Positions 1-5,499 of a stretch of 8,020 bases of DNA are shown here, one piece after another; the first letter of the stretch is position 1, and the number at the start of each line of letters is the position of its first letter. This DNA is from Thermoplasmata archaeon. GTDB taxonomy: Archaea > Thermoplasmatota > E2 > DHVEG-1. The stretch is from the NCBI GenBank assembly GCA_030641605.1, contig DAOWHD010000022.1, positions 1-8,020 on the forward strand. The letters are read 5' to 3'. The notes below the pieces were generated by a model. The model worked only from the letters and a program-made list of their open reading frames with translations, did not search any database and was not told where the DNA came from. The position numbers and the translations under genes are program-made.

Positions 1-1
1 A

Positions 2-472
2 CGTTCAGTTAAAGCAGGATTTAGTTTTGGTTTAACCTCTGGAGTAATTACTACTCTTGGTCTAATGGTAGGGCTGCATTCCAGTACTCATTCAAAACTT
101 GTAGTTATCGGCGGGATATTGACAATAGCTATAGCTGATGCATTATCTGATTCAATGGGCATCCACATTGCTGTAGAATCTCAAAATAAATTTACTGCAA
201 AAGAAACATGGGAGGCGACTGTTTCCACCCTTTTCTACAAATTTGTGTTTTCAGCAGCCTTCATTCTTCCTGTCTTACTACTTGAGTTACGGAAAGCAAT
301 AATTGTATGTGTATTGTTTGGCATGTATTTGATATTTGCAGAAAGTCTTATTATCGCTAGAGAACGAAATGCCAATCCTTGGAAGGTAATTGGAGAACAT
401 TTGGCAATTACCGTTATTGTGATATTTGCAACTCATTACCTTGGTCATTTCATATCGTTGACATTTGGATAA
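2..472 (+). CDS. VIT/CCC1-like small integral membrane protein, 5'-truncated by the window edge
   Basis: The frame is open from base 2 to a TAA at 470-472, giving 156 visible residues. The ATG at 65 lies inside the first membrane helix, so it is unlikely to be the start; the true start is probably just upstream of the window. The visible N-terminus (GFSFGLTSGVITTLGLMVGL) resembles the first helix of archaeal proteins related to the vacuolar iron transporter VIT1/CCC1 family, and the next helix has the alternating Gly/Ala/Asp pattern IGGILTIAIADALSDS. About five hydrophobic segments are visible, near residues 6-24, 34-56, 80-98, 99-118 and 132-150. Family members move Fe2+ or Mn2+ across membranes; the metal is not readable here, and the acidic metal-binding cytoplasmic domain of plant VIT1 is not evident. 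It converges with the DUF1015 gene with 15 nt between the stops. Family assignment is moderately sure, transport role inferred. Confidence 0.72.
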   Translation, partial: RSVKAGFSFGLTSGVITTLGLMVGLHSSTHSKLVVIGGILTIAIADALSDSMGIHIAVESQNKFTAKETWEATVSTLFYKFVFSAAFILPVLLLELRKAIIVCVLFGMYLIFAESLIIARERNANPWKVIGEHLAITVIVIFATHYLGHFISLTFG

Positions 473-477
473 GGCAA

Positions 478-483
478 TTTTTT
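478..483 (+). terminator. Possible T-tract transcription terminator
   Basis: A run of six T residues begins 6 nt after the stop codon of the VIT-like gene, in the 15-nt gap before the convergent DUF1015 gene. Archaeal RNA polymerase commonly terminates at short T-rich tracts without a hairpin, and none is obvious here. Position and strand fit the upstream gene; the run could also be chance in AT-rich DNA. Confidence 0.35.
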
Positions 484-487
484 AAAT

Positions 488-1792
488 CTAAATATCCATT
501 TTATACATGACAAGACCAGAAAGCATCTTAGGTAGGAAATAAGTAGATTTTTGAGGCATATGTTCACCAGCATCTGCTATAGCCTTCAGCTCTTCAATTT
601 TCGTAGCGTTCATCAAAAAGGACATATCATACTTTCCCTCATCAACAAAACGTATAGCTTCCTCGTCAACCCTTGTATATTTAACATGATCCTCAAGATT
701 TTCTTGATTTATACCCATCAAATGCTCTAAGATGATCTTATGTAGAATAGACACATCCAATGTTCGCCAGGTTGCTGAACGTTCGCCTGCAAGTTCATCC
801 ATGCATTTTTCATCTTTTAGTGCTAGAATGTAATATTTGCCCTTAACATACATGGCAAATTTATGTTCTGTTTCTGTTTCAAGCTCTGTTTTAATTTTCT
901 TTCCGATTAGAGCATAGTTTTTATTTTTGACCGTTTTTTCTTCTACAGTAAAAAATCTCTCCAATTTTTTTACAAGGTCTTCAATGTCCACATCAGATTT
1001 CTTGATGAATCTGTGCGTTGGAAGAATTGATAACCCTTCATCAAACATATTTGCAAGAATAACCATCCGATAATTAAATGGTGCATTCTCATTAGCATTT
1101 CCAGTTTTCTCCTTTAGCTCGTTGGCATAATTAATCGCAGTTTGATATCTATGGTGCCCATCCGCGATAAACAAAATTTCATCTTCAAGATATCTTGTAA
1201 TCATAGAACGAATGTCCTCATCTTCTAGTTTCCACAGTTTATGAGTAAAACCGTCATATCCTTTTACGCTGATGATAGGTTCGTTAAGTGTTTCGTCTAT
1301 TCTTTTCCTTATTTTGTCTTTCTTATCAATATATAGCAGTTGAATTGGTTCAAGATTTGCTTTGCATGCCTGCATTAGATTCAGTCTATCTGCTTTTGGT
1401 TTAGACAATGTTCTTTCGTGTGCCTTTACCTGTTCATAATCAGGATCCAATTTCAATAAAACAAAAAAACCACTCATGGTTTTCGACTGGTTATCAACAT
1501 CATATTCAATTTTATATGGAAAAATAACTGTTTTATTTGACTCGACCAAAATCGATTCTTTTATCCATGCATCAAACTGCTTTTTAGCTCTTGTATAGCG
1601 GTTATTTTGTTTGTCATCTTCCGTATTTTGCTTACCAAGTATGAGTCTTACAAAATTATGTGGACTTTTGTTGTAAAGTTCCATTTGCATTTCTGGAGAT
1701 ATAATATCATAGGGCGGCGACATTACATCATCAAGTTTGTCAATTTTTCCTTTATTATATGTGATTCCTTTAAATGGAGAGACCTCAACCAT
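488..1792 (-). CDS. DUF1015 family protein, function unknown
   Basis: This is a complete 434-residue protein that I assign to the DUF1015 family. Recognisable segments, in order, are the N-terminal SPFKGITYN, SPPYD (25-29), HERTL (125-129), the hallmark ADGHHRYQTA (210-219), LPTHR (257-261), LDVSILH (345-351) and the C-terminal MPQKSTYFLPK (412-422). The length is usual for the family. There is no signal peptide or membrane helix, so it should be cytoplasmic. The ATG at 1792 is supported by a strong SD (GGGAGG on the minus strand, 1801-1806) 8 nt upstream. In other genomes the family often lies near serine-biosynthesis genes, but here it stands alone and divergent from pus10. The DGHHR motif resembles the DGH-R motif of ParB/SerK-type proteins; that link is a hypothesis. 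The biochemical activity is unknown. Confidence 0.9.
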   Translation of the reverse strand: MVEVSPFKGITYNKGKIDKLDDVMSPPYDIISPEMQMELYNKSPHNFVRLILGKQNTEDDKQNNRYTRAKKQFDAWIKESILVESNKTVIFPYKIEYDVDNQSKTMSGFFVLLKLDPDYEQVKAHERTLSKPKADRLNLMQACKANLEPIQLLYIDKKDKIRKRIDETLNEPIISVKGYDGFTHKLWKLEDEDIRSMITRYLEDEILFIADGHHRYQTAINYANELKEKTGNANENAPFNYRMVILANMFDEGLSILPTHRFIKKSDVDIEDLVKKLERFFTVEEKTVKNKNYALIGKKIKTELETETEHKFAMYVKGKYYILALKDEKCMDELAGERSATWRTLDVSILHKIILEHLMGINQENLEDHVKYTRVDEEAIRFVDEGKYDMSFLMNATKIEELKAIADAGEHMPQKSTYFLPKMLSGLVMYKMDI

Positions 1793-1800
1793 ATCTTATA

Positions 1801-1842
1801 CCTCCCAAGGTTTCATCCTGTATATTGTGAACATATTAAAAA
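1801..1842 (-). promoter_or_regulatory. Promoter and ribosome binding site of the DUF1015 gene
   Basis: On the minus strand, TTTTTAATAT (1833-1842) is a plausible TATA box. Initiation about 27 nt downstream would fall near 1811 and leave a leader of roughly 18 nt. That leader contains GGGAGG (1801-1806), 8 nt before the ATG. The spacing is coherent for a short-leader archaeal mRNA. Confidence 0.5.
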
Positions 1843-1894
1843 CATTGCTGAAATGAAATTTGGGCGAGATATCTCTATCCATCAGCCTATGCCA

Positions 1895-1903
1895 ATATTT
1901 AAA
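1895..1903 (+). promoter_or_regulatory. TATA box for the pus10 operon, probably leaderless
   Basis: ATATTTAAA is centred about 31 nt before the pus10 ATG at 1930. No SD-like sequence occurs in the intervening bases, which read ATTATTAAACCCATTAA just before the ATG. In archaea this combination indicates a leaderless or nearly leaderless transcript. It would be the main promoter for the five-gene cluster, in a 137-bp divergent intergenic region shared with the DUF1015 gene. Confidence 0.5.
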
Positions 1904-1929
1904 GTGTCATCTATTATTAAACCCATTAA

Positions 1930-3159
1930 ATGGTTAGTGCTTTAAAAGATAAAAAAATCGTCGAAATTGCAGAAAAGGCTCTGTCAAAATACAAATTGTG
2001 TGATCATTGCCTGGGTAGACTTTTTGCCATGGTGGAGCACGGATTTACAAATGAAGAGCGAGGGGAAAAGCTAAGGAGAAATTTAAAACAATACAGGAAA
2101 ATCGAGATAAAAGACTGCTGGCTCTGTTCTGGATTGTTTAACGAGATACGGCATTTTGCAGACATCATCTCAGAGCACCTAAACGATTATGAGTTTGAAA
2201 CATTTTTAGTAGGCTCAAAAACAGATGAAGAAATTCTTGATAGAGAGCAAGAGTTATTGGAATTTGCTGACCCAGAATATTCAGAGCCTCTTAAAACGGA
2301 GCTAAATAGAGAAATTGGAAAGATATTGGAAAAAGAATCTGATAAAAAAGTAGATTTTGAAAACCCGAATATAATGGCGGTAATCGATACGTCGTTTGAT
2401 GTTGTAAATCTTCAGATAAAACCCCTTTACATTTATGGGAGATACAATAAATACAAACGGGACATTCCTCAGACCAGATGGTTTTGCAGGGTTTGCCGCG
2501 GGAAGGGATGCAGAAAATGTAATTATACTGGTAAGATGTATGAAACGAGTGTTGAAGAGTTGATTGCAAGACGCGTTCTTGAAAAAACAAGGGGCGACGG
2601 GGAATCATTTCATGGATGTGGAAGGGAAGATATTGATGTTTGCATGCTTGGAAATGGACGTCCTTTTGTTTTGGAGATTAAAAATCCAAAAATTAGGAGT
2701 TTGGATTTAGATCAGTTGGAAGAGGAGATTAATGAACGTGCTGAAGGAAAAATAAAAGTGAACAATCTGCATTTTTCTAGTAAGATCGAAATAGCTCGCA
2801 TTAAGAGTGCTGATTTTAAAAAACTATATCGAGTCACCTTTGCAGGGGAAAAAGCTATAAATAAAGAAAAGCTTAAAAAGGTAGTTCAGACATTACAGGG
2901 TAAAACGATAAGCCAGTTTACGCCGTCAAGAGTGGCTCGCAGGCGGGTCAACATTGTTAGAGATAGGAAGATATATAACCTTAACATAGAGTTGATAGAT
3001 GGTGCTACGGCAACATTGACAATAGAAACACAATCAGGAACGTATATAAAGGAATTAATCTCTGGCGATGATGGAAGAACTAGGCCAAGTATAAGCGAAA
3101 TGATTGAAGTTCCCTGCAAAGTAACGGAATTAGATGTGATGGAAATCAAGGGGGAATAA
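1930..3159 (+). CDS. pus10: tRNA pseudouridine synthase Pus10
   Basis: This 409-residue protein is the archaeal Pus10 pseudouridine synthase, which converts U54 and U55 in the T-loop of tRNA to pseudouridine. The N-terminal part carries a probable zinc site, CDHC (C24, C27) and CWLC (C63, C66), as expected of its accessory tRNA-binding region. A second Cys cluster, C186, C189, C194 and C197, ends in the family-typical CNYTGK and leads into SVEELI. The catalytic motif is GRED (231-234); by alignment with TruA GRTD, D234 should be the catalytic Asp. The C-terminal half ends with the typical QSGTYIKELISGDDGR (368-383). One oddity is Cys238 in DIDVCMLG, where I recall the family consensus as Arg (DVRMLG). 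It is the first gene of the cluster, with its stop 1 nt before rpl21e. The start lacks an SD, fitting a leaderless mRNA. Confidence 0.95.
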   Translation: MVSALKDKKIVEIAEKALSKYKLCDHCLGRLFAMVEHGFTNEERGEKLRRNLKQYRKIEIKDCWLCSGLFNEIRHFADIISEHLNDYEFETFLVGSKTDEEILDREQELLEFADPEYSEPLKTELNREIGKILEKESDKKVDFENPNIMAVIDTSFDVVNLQIKPLYIYGRYNKYKRDIPQTRWFCRVCRGKGCRKCNYTGKMYETSVEELIARRVLEKTRGDGESFHGCGREDIDVCMLGNGRPFVLEIKNPKIRSLDLDQLEEEINERAEGKIKVNNLHFSSKIEIARIKSADFKKLYRVTFAGEKAINKEKLKKVVQTLQGKTISQFTPSRVARRRVNIVRDRKIYNLNIELIDGATATLTIETQSGTYIKELISGDDGRTRPSISEMIEVPCKVTELDVMEIKGE

Positions 3160-3160
3160 A

Positions 3161-3454
3161 ATGGTAAAACGGTCAAAAGGTATAAGGAGCAAAAGTAGAC
3201 ATATATTAAGAAAGAAACCGAGAGATAGAGGAAATCCCTCTATTACAAGAGCATTGCATCAGTTTGAGGAAGGAGAGTCAGTCAATATTACCATCAATCC
3301 TTCGGTTCACAAAGGCATGCCTCATGTTCGATTCAATGGAAAAACTGGTAAAATAGAAGGAAAACAAGGAGAATCATATCTTGTTGGTATTATTAGAGGC
3401 AAAAAACATAAAACTTTGATTATTAAACCGGATCATTTACGGAGGGCACAATAG
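3161..3454 (+). CDS. rpl21e: Large-subunit ribosomal protein L21e
   Basis: This 97-residue, strongly basic protein is ribosomal protein L21e, found in archaeal and eukaryotic large ribosomal subunits and absent from bacteria. It has the conserved N-terminus with SKSRHILRKKPRDRG (10-24) and the SH3-like barrel signature HVRFNGKTGKIEG (55-67). The length matches the usual archaeal size. The start follows the pus10 stop after one base, and a G-rich stretch (GGGGGA, 3150-3155) inside the pus10 end can serve as SD. The TAG stop shares its last base with the rpoF GTG, so translation is probably coupled through pus10-rpl21e-rpoF. Confidence 0.96.
   Translation: MVKRSKGIRSKSRHILRKKPRDRGNPSITRALHQFEEGESVNITINPSVHKGMPHVRFNGKTGKIEGKQGESYLVGIIRGKKHKTLIIKPDHLRRAQ
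3441..3446 (+). promoter_or_regulatory. SD sequence that fixes the GTG start of rpoF
   Basis: GGAGGG lies inside the end of rpl21e, 7 nt before the GTG at 3454. It supports use of this non-ATG start, which overlaps the rpl21e stop by one base (TAGTG). Confidence 0.75.
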
Positions 3455-3795
3455 TGACTACCAAAGAGGATAGCACTAAATTTGTTTCACTTTCTGAGGT
3501 AAAGAATATCCTCAAAAGGGTCGACAAAGAGCGAGAAGAACTCTCATATGAACAAAGAATAGCGTTGGAGCATGCTCAGAAATTTGCAAAATTGTCTGTT
3601 TCTAAAGTAAATGGCTTGATAAAAGATCTTATGAATTTAGGGTTTTTAGAAGAAATTCATGCATACCAAATAGCTGATTTACTCCCAAGCACGAGTGATG
3701 ATGTAAAAACGATTTTTGCTAAAGAAAGAATTACATTGGATGAGAGTAAAATAAAAAAGATATTAGATATAGTAAACAAATACTATATTGAGTGA
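3454..3795 (+). CDS. rpoF: DNA-directed RNA polymerase subunit F (Rpb4 homologue)
   Basis: This 113-residue protein is RpoF, the archaeal counterpart of eukaryotic Rpb4. It pairs with RpoE (Rpb7) to form the RNA polymerase stalk, which aids open-complex formation, binds nascent RNA and influences termination. The sequence has the expected two parts: an N-terminal segment with SLSEVKNILK and a helical region, and the diagnostic C-terminal HAYQIADLLPSTSDDV (72-87) followed by FAKERITLDESKIKKIL. The length is typical. Translation starts at GTG with a strong SD (3441-3446). It sits between L21e and DUF655, its usual place in this archaeal cluster. RpoE is not in the window. Confidence 0.94.
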   Translation: MTTKEDSTKFVSLSEVKNILKRVDKEREELSYEQRIALEHAQKFAKLSVSKVNGLIKDLMNLGFLEEIHAYQIADLLPSTSDDVKTIFAKERITLDESKIKKILDIVNKYYIE

Positions 3796-3797
3796 TT

Positions 3798-3803
3798 GGG
3801 GGG
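3798..3803 (+). promoter_or_regulatory. G-rich ribosome binding site deciding the DUF655 start
   Basis: A run of six G residues follows the rpoF TGA closely and stands 8 nt before the ATG at 3812. It favours the ATG over the in-frame TTG at 3788 as translation start. Confidence 0.6.
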
Positions 3804-3811
3804 CTTTTACT

Positions 3812-4381
3812 ATGGAGGACTATGTCTACGTTTTAGACTTTCTAGCAAAGGGAAGGGGGGATGTACCGCCTCACAAAAGATATCCCATTGTTTATGGAAT
3901 TGGTGAAAACCAGTTTACGCTGCTTGAATTAGTCCCAAAGGATAACATATCTGTTAACATAGGTGAGAGAATATATGTTGGGAAGGATGCAGGGAAGAGA
4001 AAGAAAATAAAAAAGATTAAAGGTAGGATTAGCTACGATTCCCTAACTTCTACCGCACATGGAGAAATGCCATATGTTATTCTTGATATAGTGCATGATA
4101 GGGAGAATCATTTTATAAAGTTCTTTAACAATGCTCCTGCGATATCTACACGATTTCATGTTTTAGAGTTACTTCCAGGTCTTGGTAAAAAAATGATGCA
4201 TGATATTTTGGATGCGCGTAGAAAAAAAACATTTACCACATTTGAAGAGATGAACAAGCGTATTGATTTCTTACGTGCTCCAGATAAACTTATTGCAAAA
4301 CGAGTGGAATTGGAACTTACCACTCCAGATCAAAAATATCGTCTTTTTACCCGTCCCCCAATTTCAAAAAAGTATTACTGA
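3812..4381 (+). CDS. DUF655 family protein with helix-hairpin-helix, putative nucleic-acid-binding
   Basis: This is an archaeal DUF655 protein of 189 residues if it starts at the ATG at 3812. I prefer that start because GGGGGG (3798-3803) lies 8 nt upstream and MEDYVYVLDFL is the usual family N-terminus. A TTG at 3788, overlapping the rpoF stop, would add eight residues and has no comparable SD. The N-terminal half looks like a small beta-rich fold with a Lys-rich stretch (GKRKKIKKIKGR, 61-72). Residues 120-136 (LLPGLGKKMMHDILDAR) form a helix-hairpin-helix motif, which usually binds the nucleic-acid backbone. The end, TTPDQKYRLFTRPP (170-183), is conserved in the family. Function is not established; its fixed neighbours (L21e, RpoF, KsgA) suggest a role in RNA or ribosome metabolism, which is inference from context. 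Confidence 0.88.
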   Translation: MEDYVYVLDFLAKGRGDVPPHKRYPIVYGIGENQFTLLELVPKDNISVNIGERIYVGKDAGKRKKIKKIKGRISYDSLTSTAHGEMPYVILDIVHDRENHFIKFFNNAPAISTRFHVLELLPGLGKKMMHDILDARRKKTFTTFEEMNKRIDFLRAPDKLIAKRVELELTTPDQKYRLFTRPPISKKYY

Positions 4382-4388
4382 TATTATT

Positions 4389-5144
4389 ATGGCATTAAAG
4401 AAGCTTGGTCAGAATTTTTTAATTGATGAGGACGTAGCAAAACGAGAGATCAAATATTGTAATATTACAAAAGATGATGTTGTTCTTGAGATAGGTCCAG
4501 GGAAAGGCATTCTCACAGCACTTTTGGCAAAACGAGCGCGTAAAGTGATTGCAATAGAAATAGATGAGAGATTTATAGATGATATTAAAAAAAACTTGCC
4601 AAAGAATGTACTGTTGATATGTGCTGATGTGCTAAAAGTAGATTTTAAAACTCTGCCAAAGTTCAACAAAATTGTTTCAAATCTGCCATATCAAATATCC
4701 TCTCCAATCACCTTCAAATTTCTTGAATATGATTTCTCCCAAGCTATACTTATCTATCAGAAGGAATTTGCAGATCGCATGGTTGCAAGAGTGGGCAGCA
4801 AAAACTACTCTAGATTATCTGTTGGCATATACTATAAAGCAAGGTGTGAAATTGTTGAGACAGTACCTAAAACATGTTTTGATCCGCAACCAAAAGTTGA
4901 GTCATGCATAGTTAATTTGCTTCCTAGAACGTTTCATCCGTTTTCTGTATCAAACGAGGACTTCTTTTTTGAACTGACTCGCGAGCTATTTAATCACAGG
5001 AGAAAAAAAATAAAAAACATCCTCCAAAAAACCTATGGAGTAGACTGTGAAGAAATTCCTGATAAGGATAAAAGGGTCGAGGAACTCACACCTGAGCAGA
5101 TTGGTAAACTTAGCAATACTCTATTAGAAATACAGCATAGATAG
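4389..5144 (+). CDS. ksgA: 16S rRNA adenine dimethyltransferase KsgA/Dim1
   Basis: This 251-residue enzyme dimethylates the two adjacent adenines in the helix-45 loop of 16S rRNA, a late step in small-subunit maturation. Motifs in order are LGQNFLID (6-13), the SAM-binding VLEIGPGKG (32-40), the acidic IEIDE (56-60), CAD (78-80), the adenine-binding catalytic motif SNLPYQISSPI (97-107), LIYQKEFADRM (121-131), FDPQPKVES (164-172) and the RNA-contacting HRRKKIKN (203-210). I chose the ATG at 4389 because the family starts just before K-LGQNFL. A longer reading from 4263 would run through the DUF655 end in another frame. It begins 7 nt after the DUF655 stop with no evident SD, so translation is probably coupled. 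It is the last gene of the cluster. Confidence 0.96.
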   Translation: MALKKLGQNFLIDEDVAKREIKYCNITKDDVVLEIGPGKGILTALLAKRARKVIAIEIDERFIDDIKKNLPKNVLLICADVLKVDFKTLPKFNKIVSNLPYQISSPITFKFLEYDFSQAILIYQKEFADRMVARVGSKNYSRLSVGIYYKARCEIVETVPKTCFDPQPKVESCIVNLLPRTFHPFSVSNEDFFFELTRELFNHRRKKIKNILQKTYGVDCEEIPDKDKRVEELTPEQIGKLSNTLLEIQHR

Positions 5145-5174
5145 TATTGTTGCATTGTGAACATTTAGTAAACT

Positions 5175-5182
5175 TTATTTAT
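5175..5182 (+). promoter_or_regulatory. Possible TATA box for the DUF3311-symporter pair
   Basis: TTTATTTA lies in the 133-bp gap after ksgA. Initiation about 25-30 nt downstream would give a leader of roughly 70 nt containing the hairpin at 5222-5259 and the SD at 5266-5270. The gap is long compared with the gene junctions of the upstream cluster, so a separate transcription unit is likely. The box itself is only a pattern match in AT-rich DNA. Confidence 0.4.
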
Positions 5183-5221
5183 TCACTATTAATTTGCAAA
5201 TTGTAATTAATGCGGCATTGT

Positions 5222-5259
5222 TTTGCTATTTCCAGCCGTCAAAGCCAGGAAATGGTAGA
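5222..5259 (+). promoter_or_regulatory. Predicted leader hairpin upstream of the DUF3311-symporter pair
   Basis: Bases 5222-5233 (TTTGCTATTTCC) can pair with 5248-5259 (GGAAATGGTAGA) in twelve consecutive pairs, including three G-U wobbles. The core ATTTCC/GGAAAT is perfect. The loop is 14 nt (5234-5247). The hairpin ends 6 nt before the SD, where it could influence ribosome access. It is not followed by a T-run, so it does not look like an intrinsic terminator. Function is inferred from position only. Confidence 0.4.
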
Positions 5260-5265
5260 TTGAAT

Positions 5266-5270
5266 GGAGG
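5266..5270 (+). promoter_or_regulatory. SD sequence fixing the DUF3311 start
   Basis: GGAGG stands 7 nt before the ATG at 5278. This excludes longer readings of the frame that begin near 5194 and would put the hairpin inside a coding region. Confidence 0.75.
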
Positions 5271-5277
5271 AAAAAAT

Positions 5278-5499
5278 ATGGAAAATCTGCCTTTCTGGTT
5301 TCCAAAAAAAAGCAATATTATATGGTATGTTTTGTTTATCGGTTTGTTCTTATTATCCATGGATTTTTGGGGCTGGGGCCAGTCTGAACCATTGATACTT
5401 GGTCTTCCAATATGGGTTGTATATTTACTTATTTTAACATTGGCTACTTCTGTTGCATTTTACTTGTTTTCCAAAACTTGCTGGAGGGATTCTCGATGA
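5278..5499 (+). CDS. DUF3311-type small membrane protein, likely symporter partner
   Basis: This 73-residue protein has two predicted membrane helices, about residues 13-30 and 44-65, joined by a short loop rich in Trp and Gly (FWGWGQSEP) and ending in GLPIWVVYLL. Size, two-helix layout and position directly before a sodium:solute symporter match DUF3311 proteins. The arrangement is comparable to YhdT before the pantothenate symporter PanF in Escherichia coli. The ATG is preceded by GGAGG at 7-nt spacing. Its stop overlaps the symporter start (ATGA, 5496-5499), indicating coupled translation and probably a stoichiometric partnership. A role in symporter assembly, stability or activity is plausible but unproven. 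The family call rests mainly on architecture and context. Confidence 0.8.
   Translation: MENLPFWFPKKSNIIWYVLFIGLFLLSMDFWGWGQSEPLILGLPIWVVYLLILTLATSVAFYLFSKTCWRDSR
5483..5488 (+). promoter_or_regulatory. SD sequence for the symporter gene
   Basis: GGAGGG inside the end of the DUF3311 gene lies 7 nt before the ATG at 5496. It supports that start over the extended reading frame beginning at 5412. Confidence 0.75.

Noticed and set aside
1607..1945. 112-codon plus-strand ORF across the start of the DUF1015 gene and the intergenic region
   Set aside because: Its first half is antisense to well-conserved DUF1015 coding sequence, it has no SD, and its end overlaps the pus10 start. The intergenic part resembles no protein I know.
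4263..4388. 42-residue N-terminal extension of KsgA
   Set aside because: It runs through the DUF655 3' end in another frame, and KsgA proteins begin just before the K-LGQNFL motif, matching the ATG at 4389.
5194..5277. 28-residue N-terminal extension of the DUF3311 protein
   Set aside because: The ATG at 5278 has GGAGG at ideal spacing, and the extension is unlike a membrane-protein start and covers the leader hairpin.
5412..5495. 28-residue N-terminal extension of the symporter
   Set aside because: It lies in a second frame of the DUF3311 gene, whereas the ATG at 5496 has a strong SD and gives the usual SSS N-terminus.
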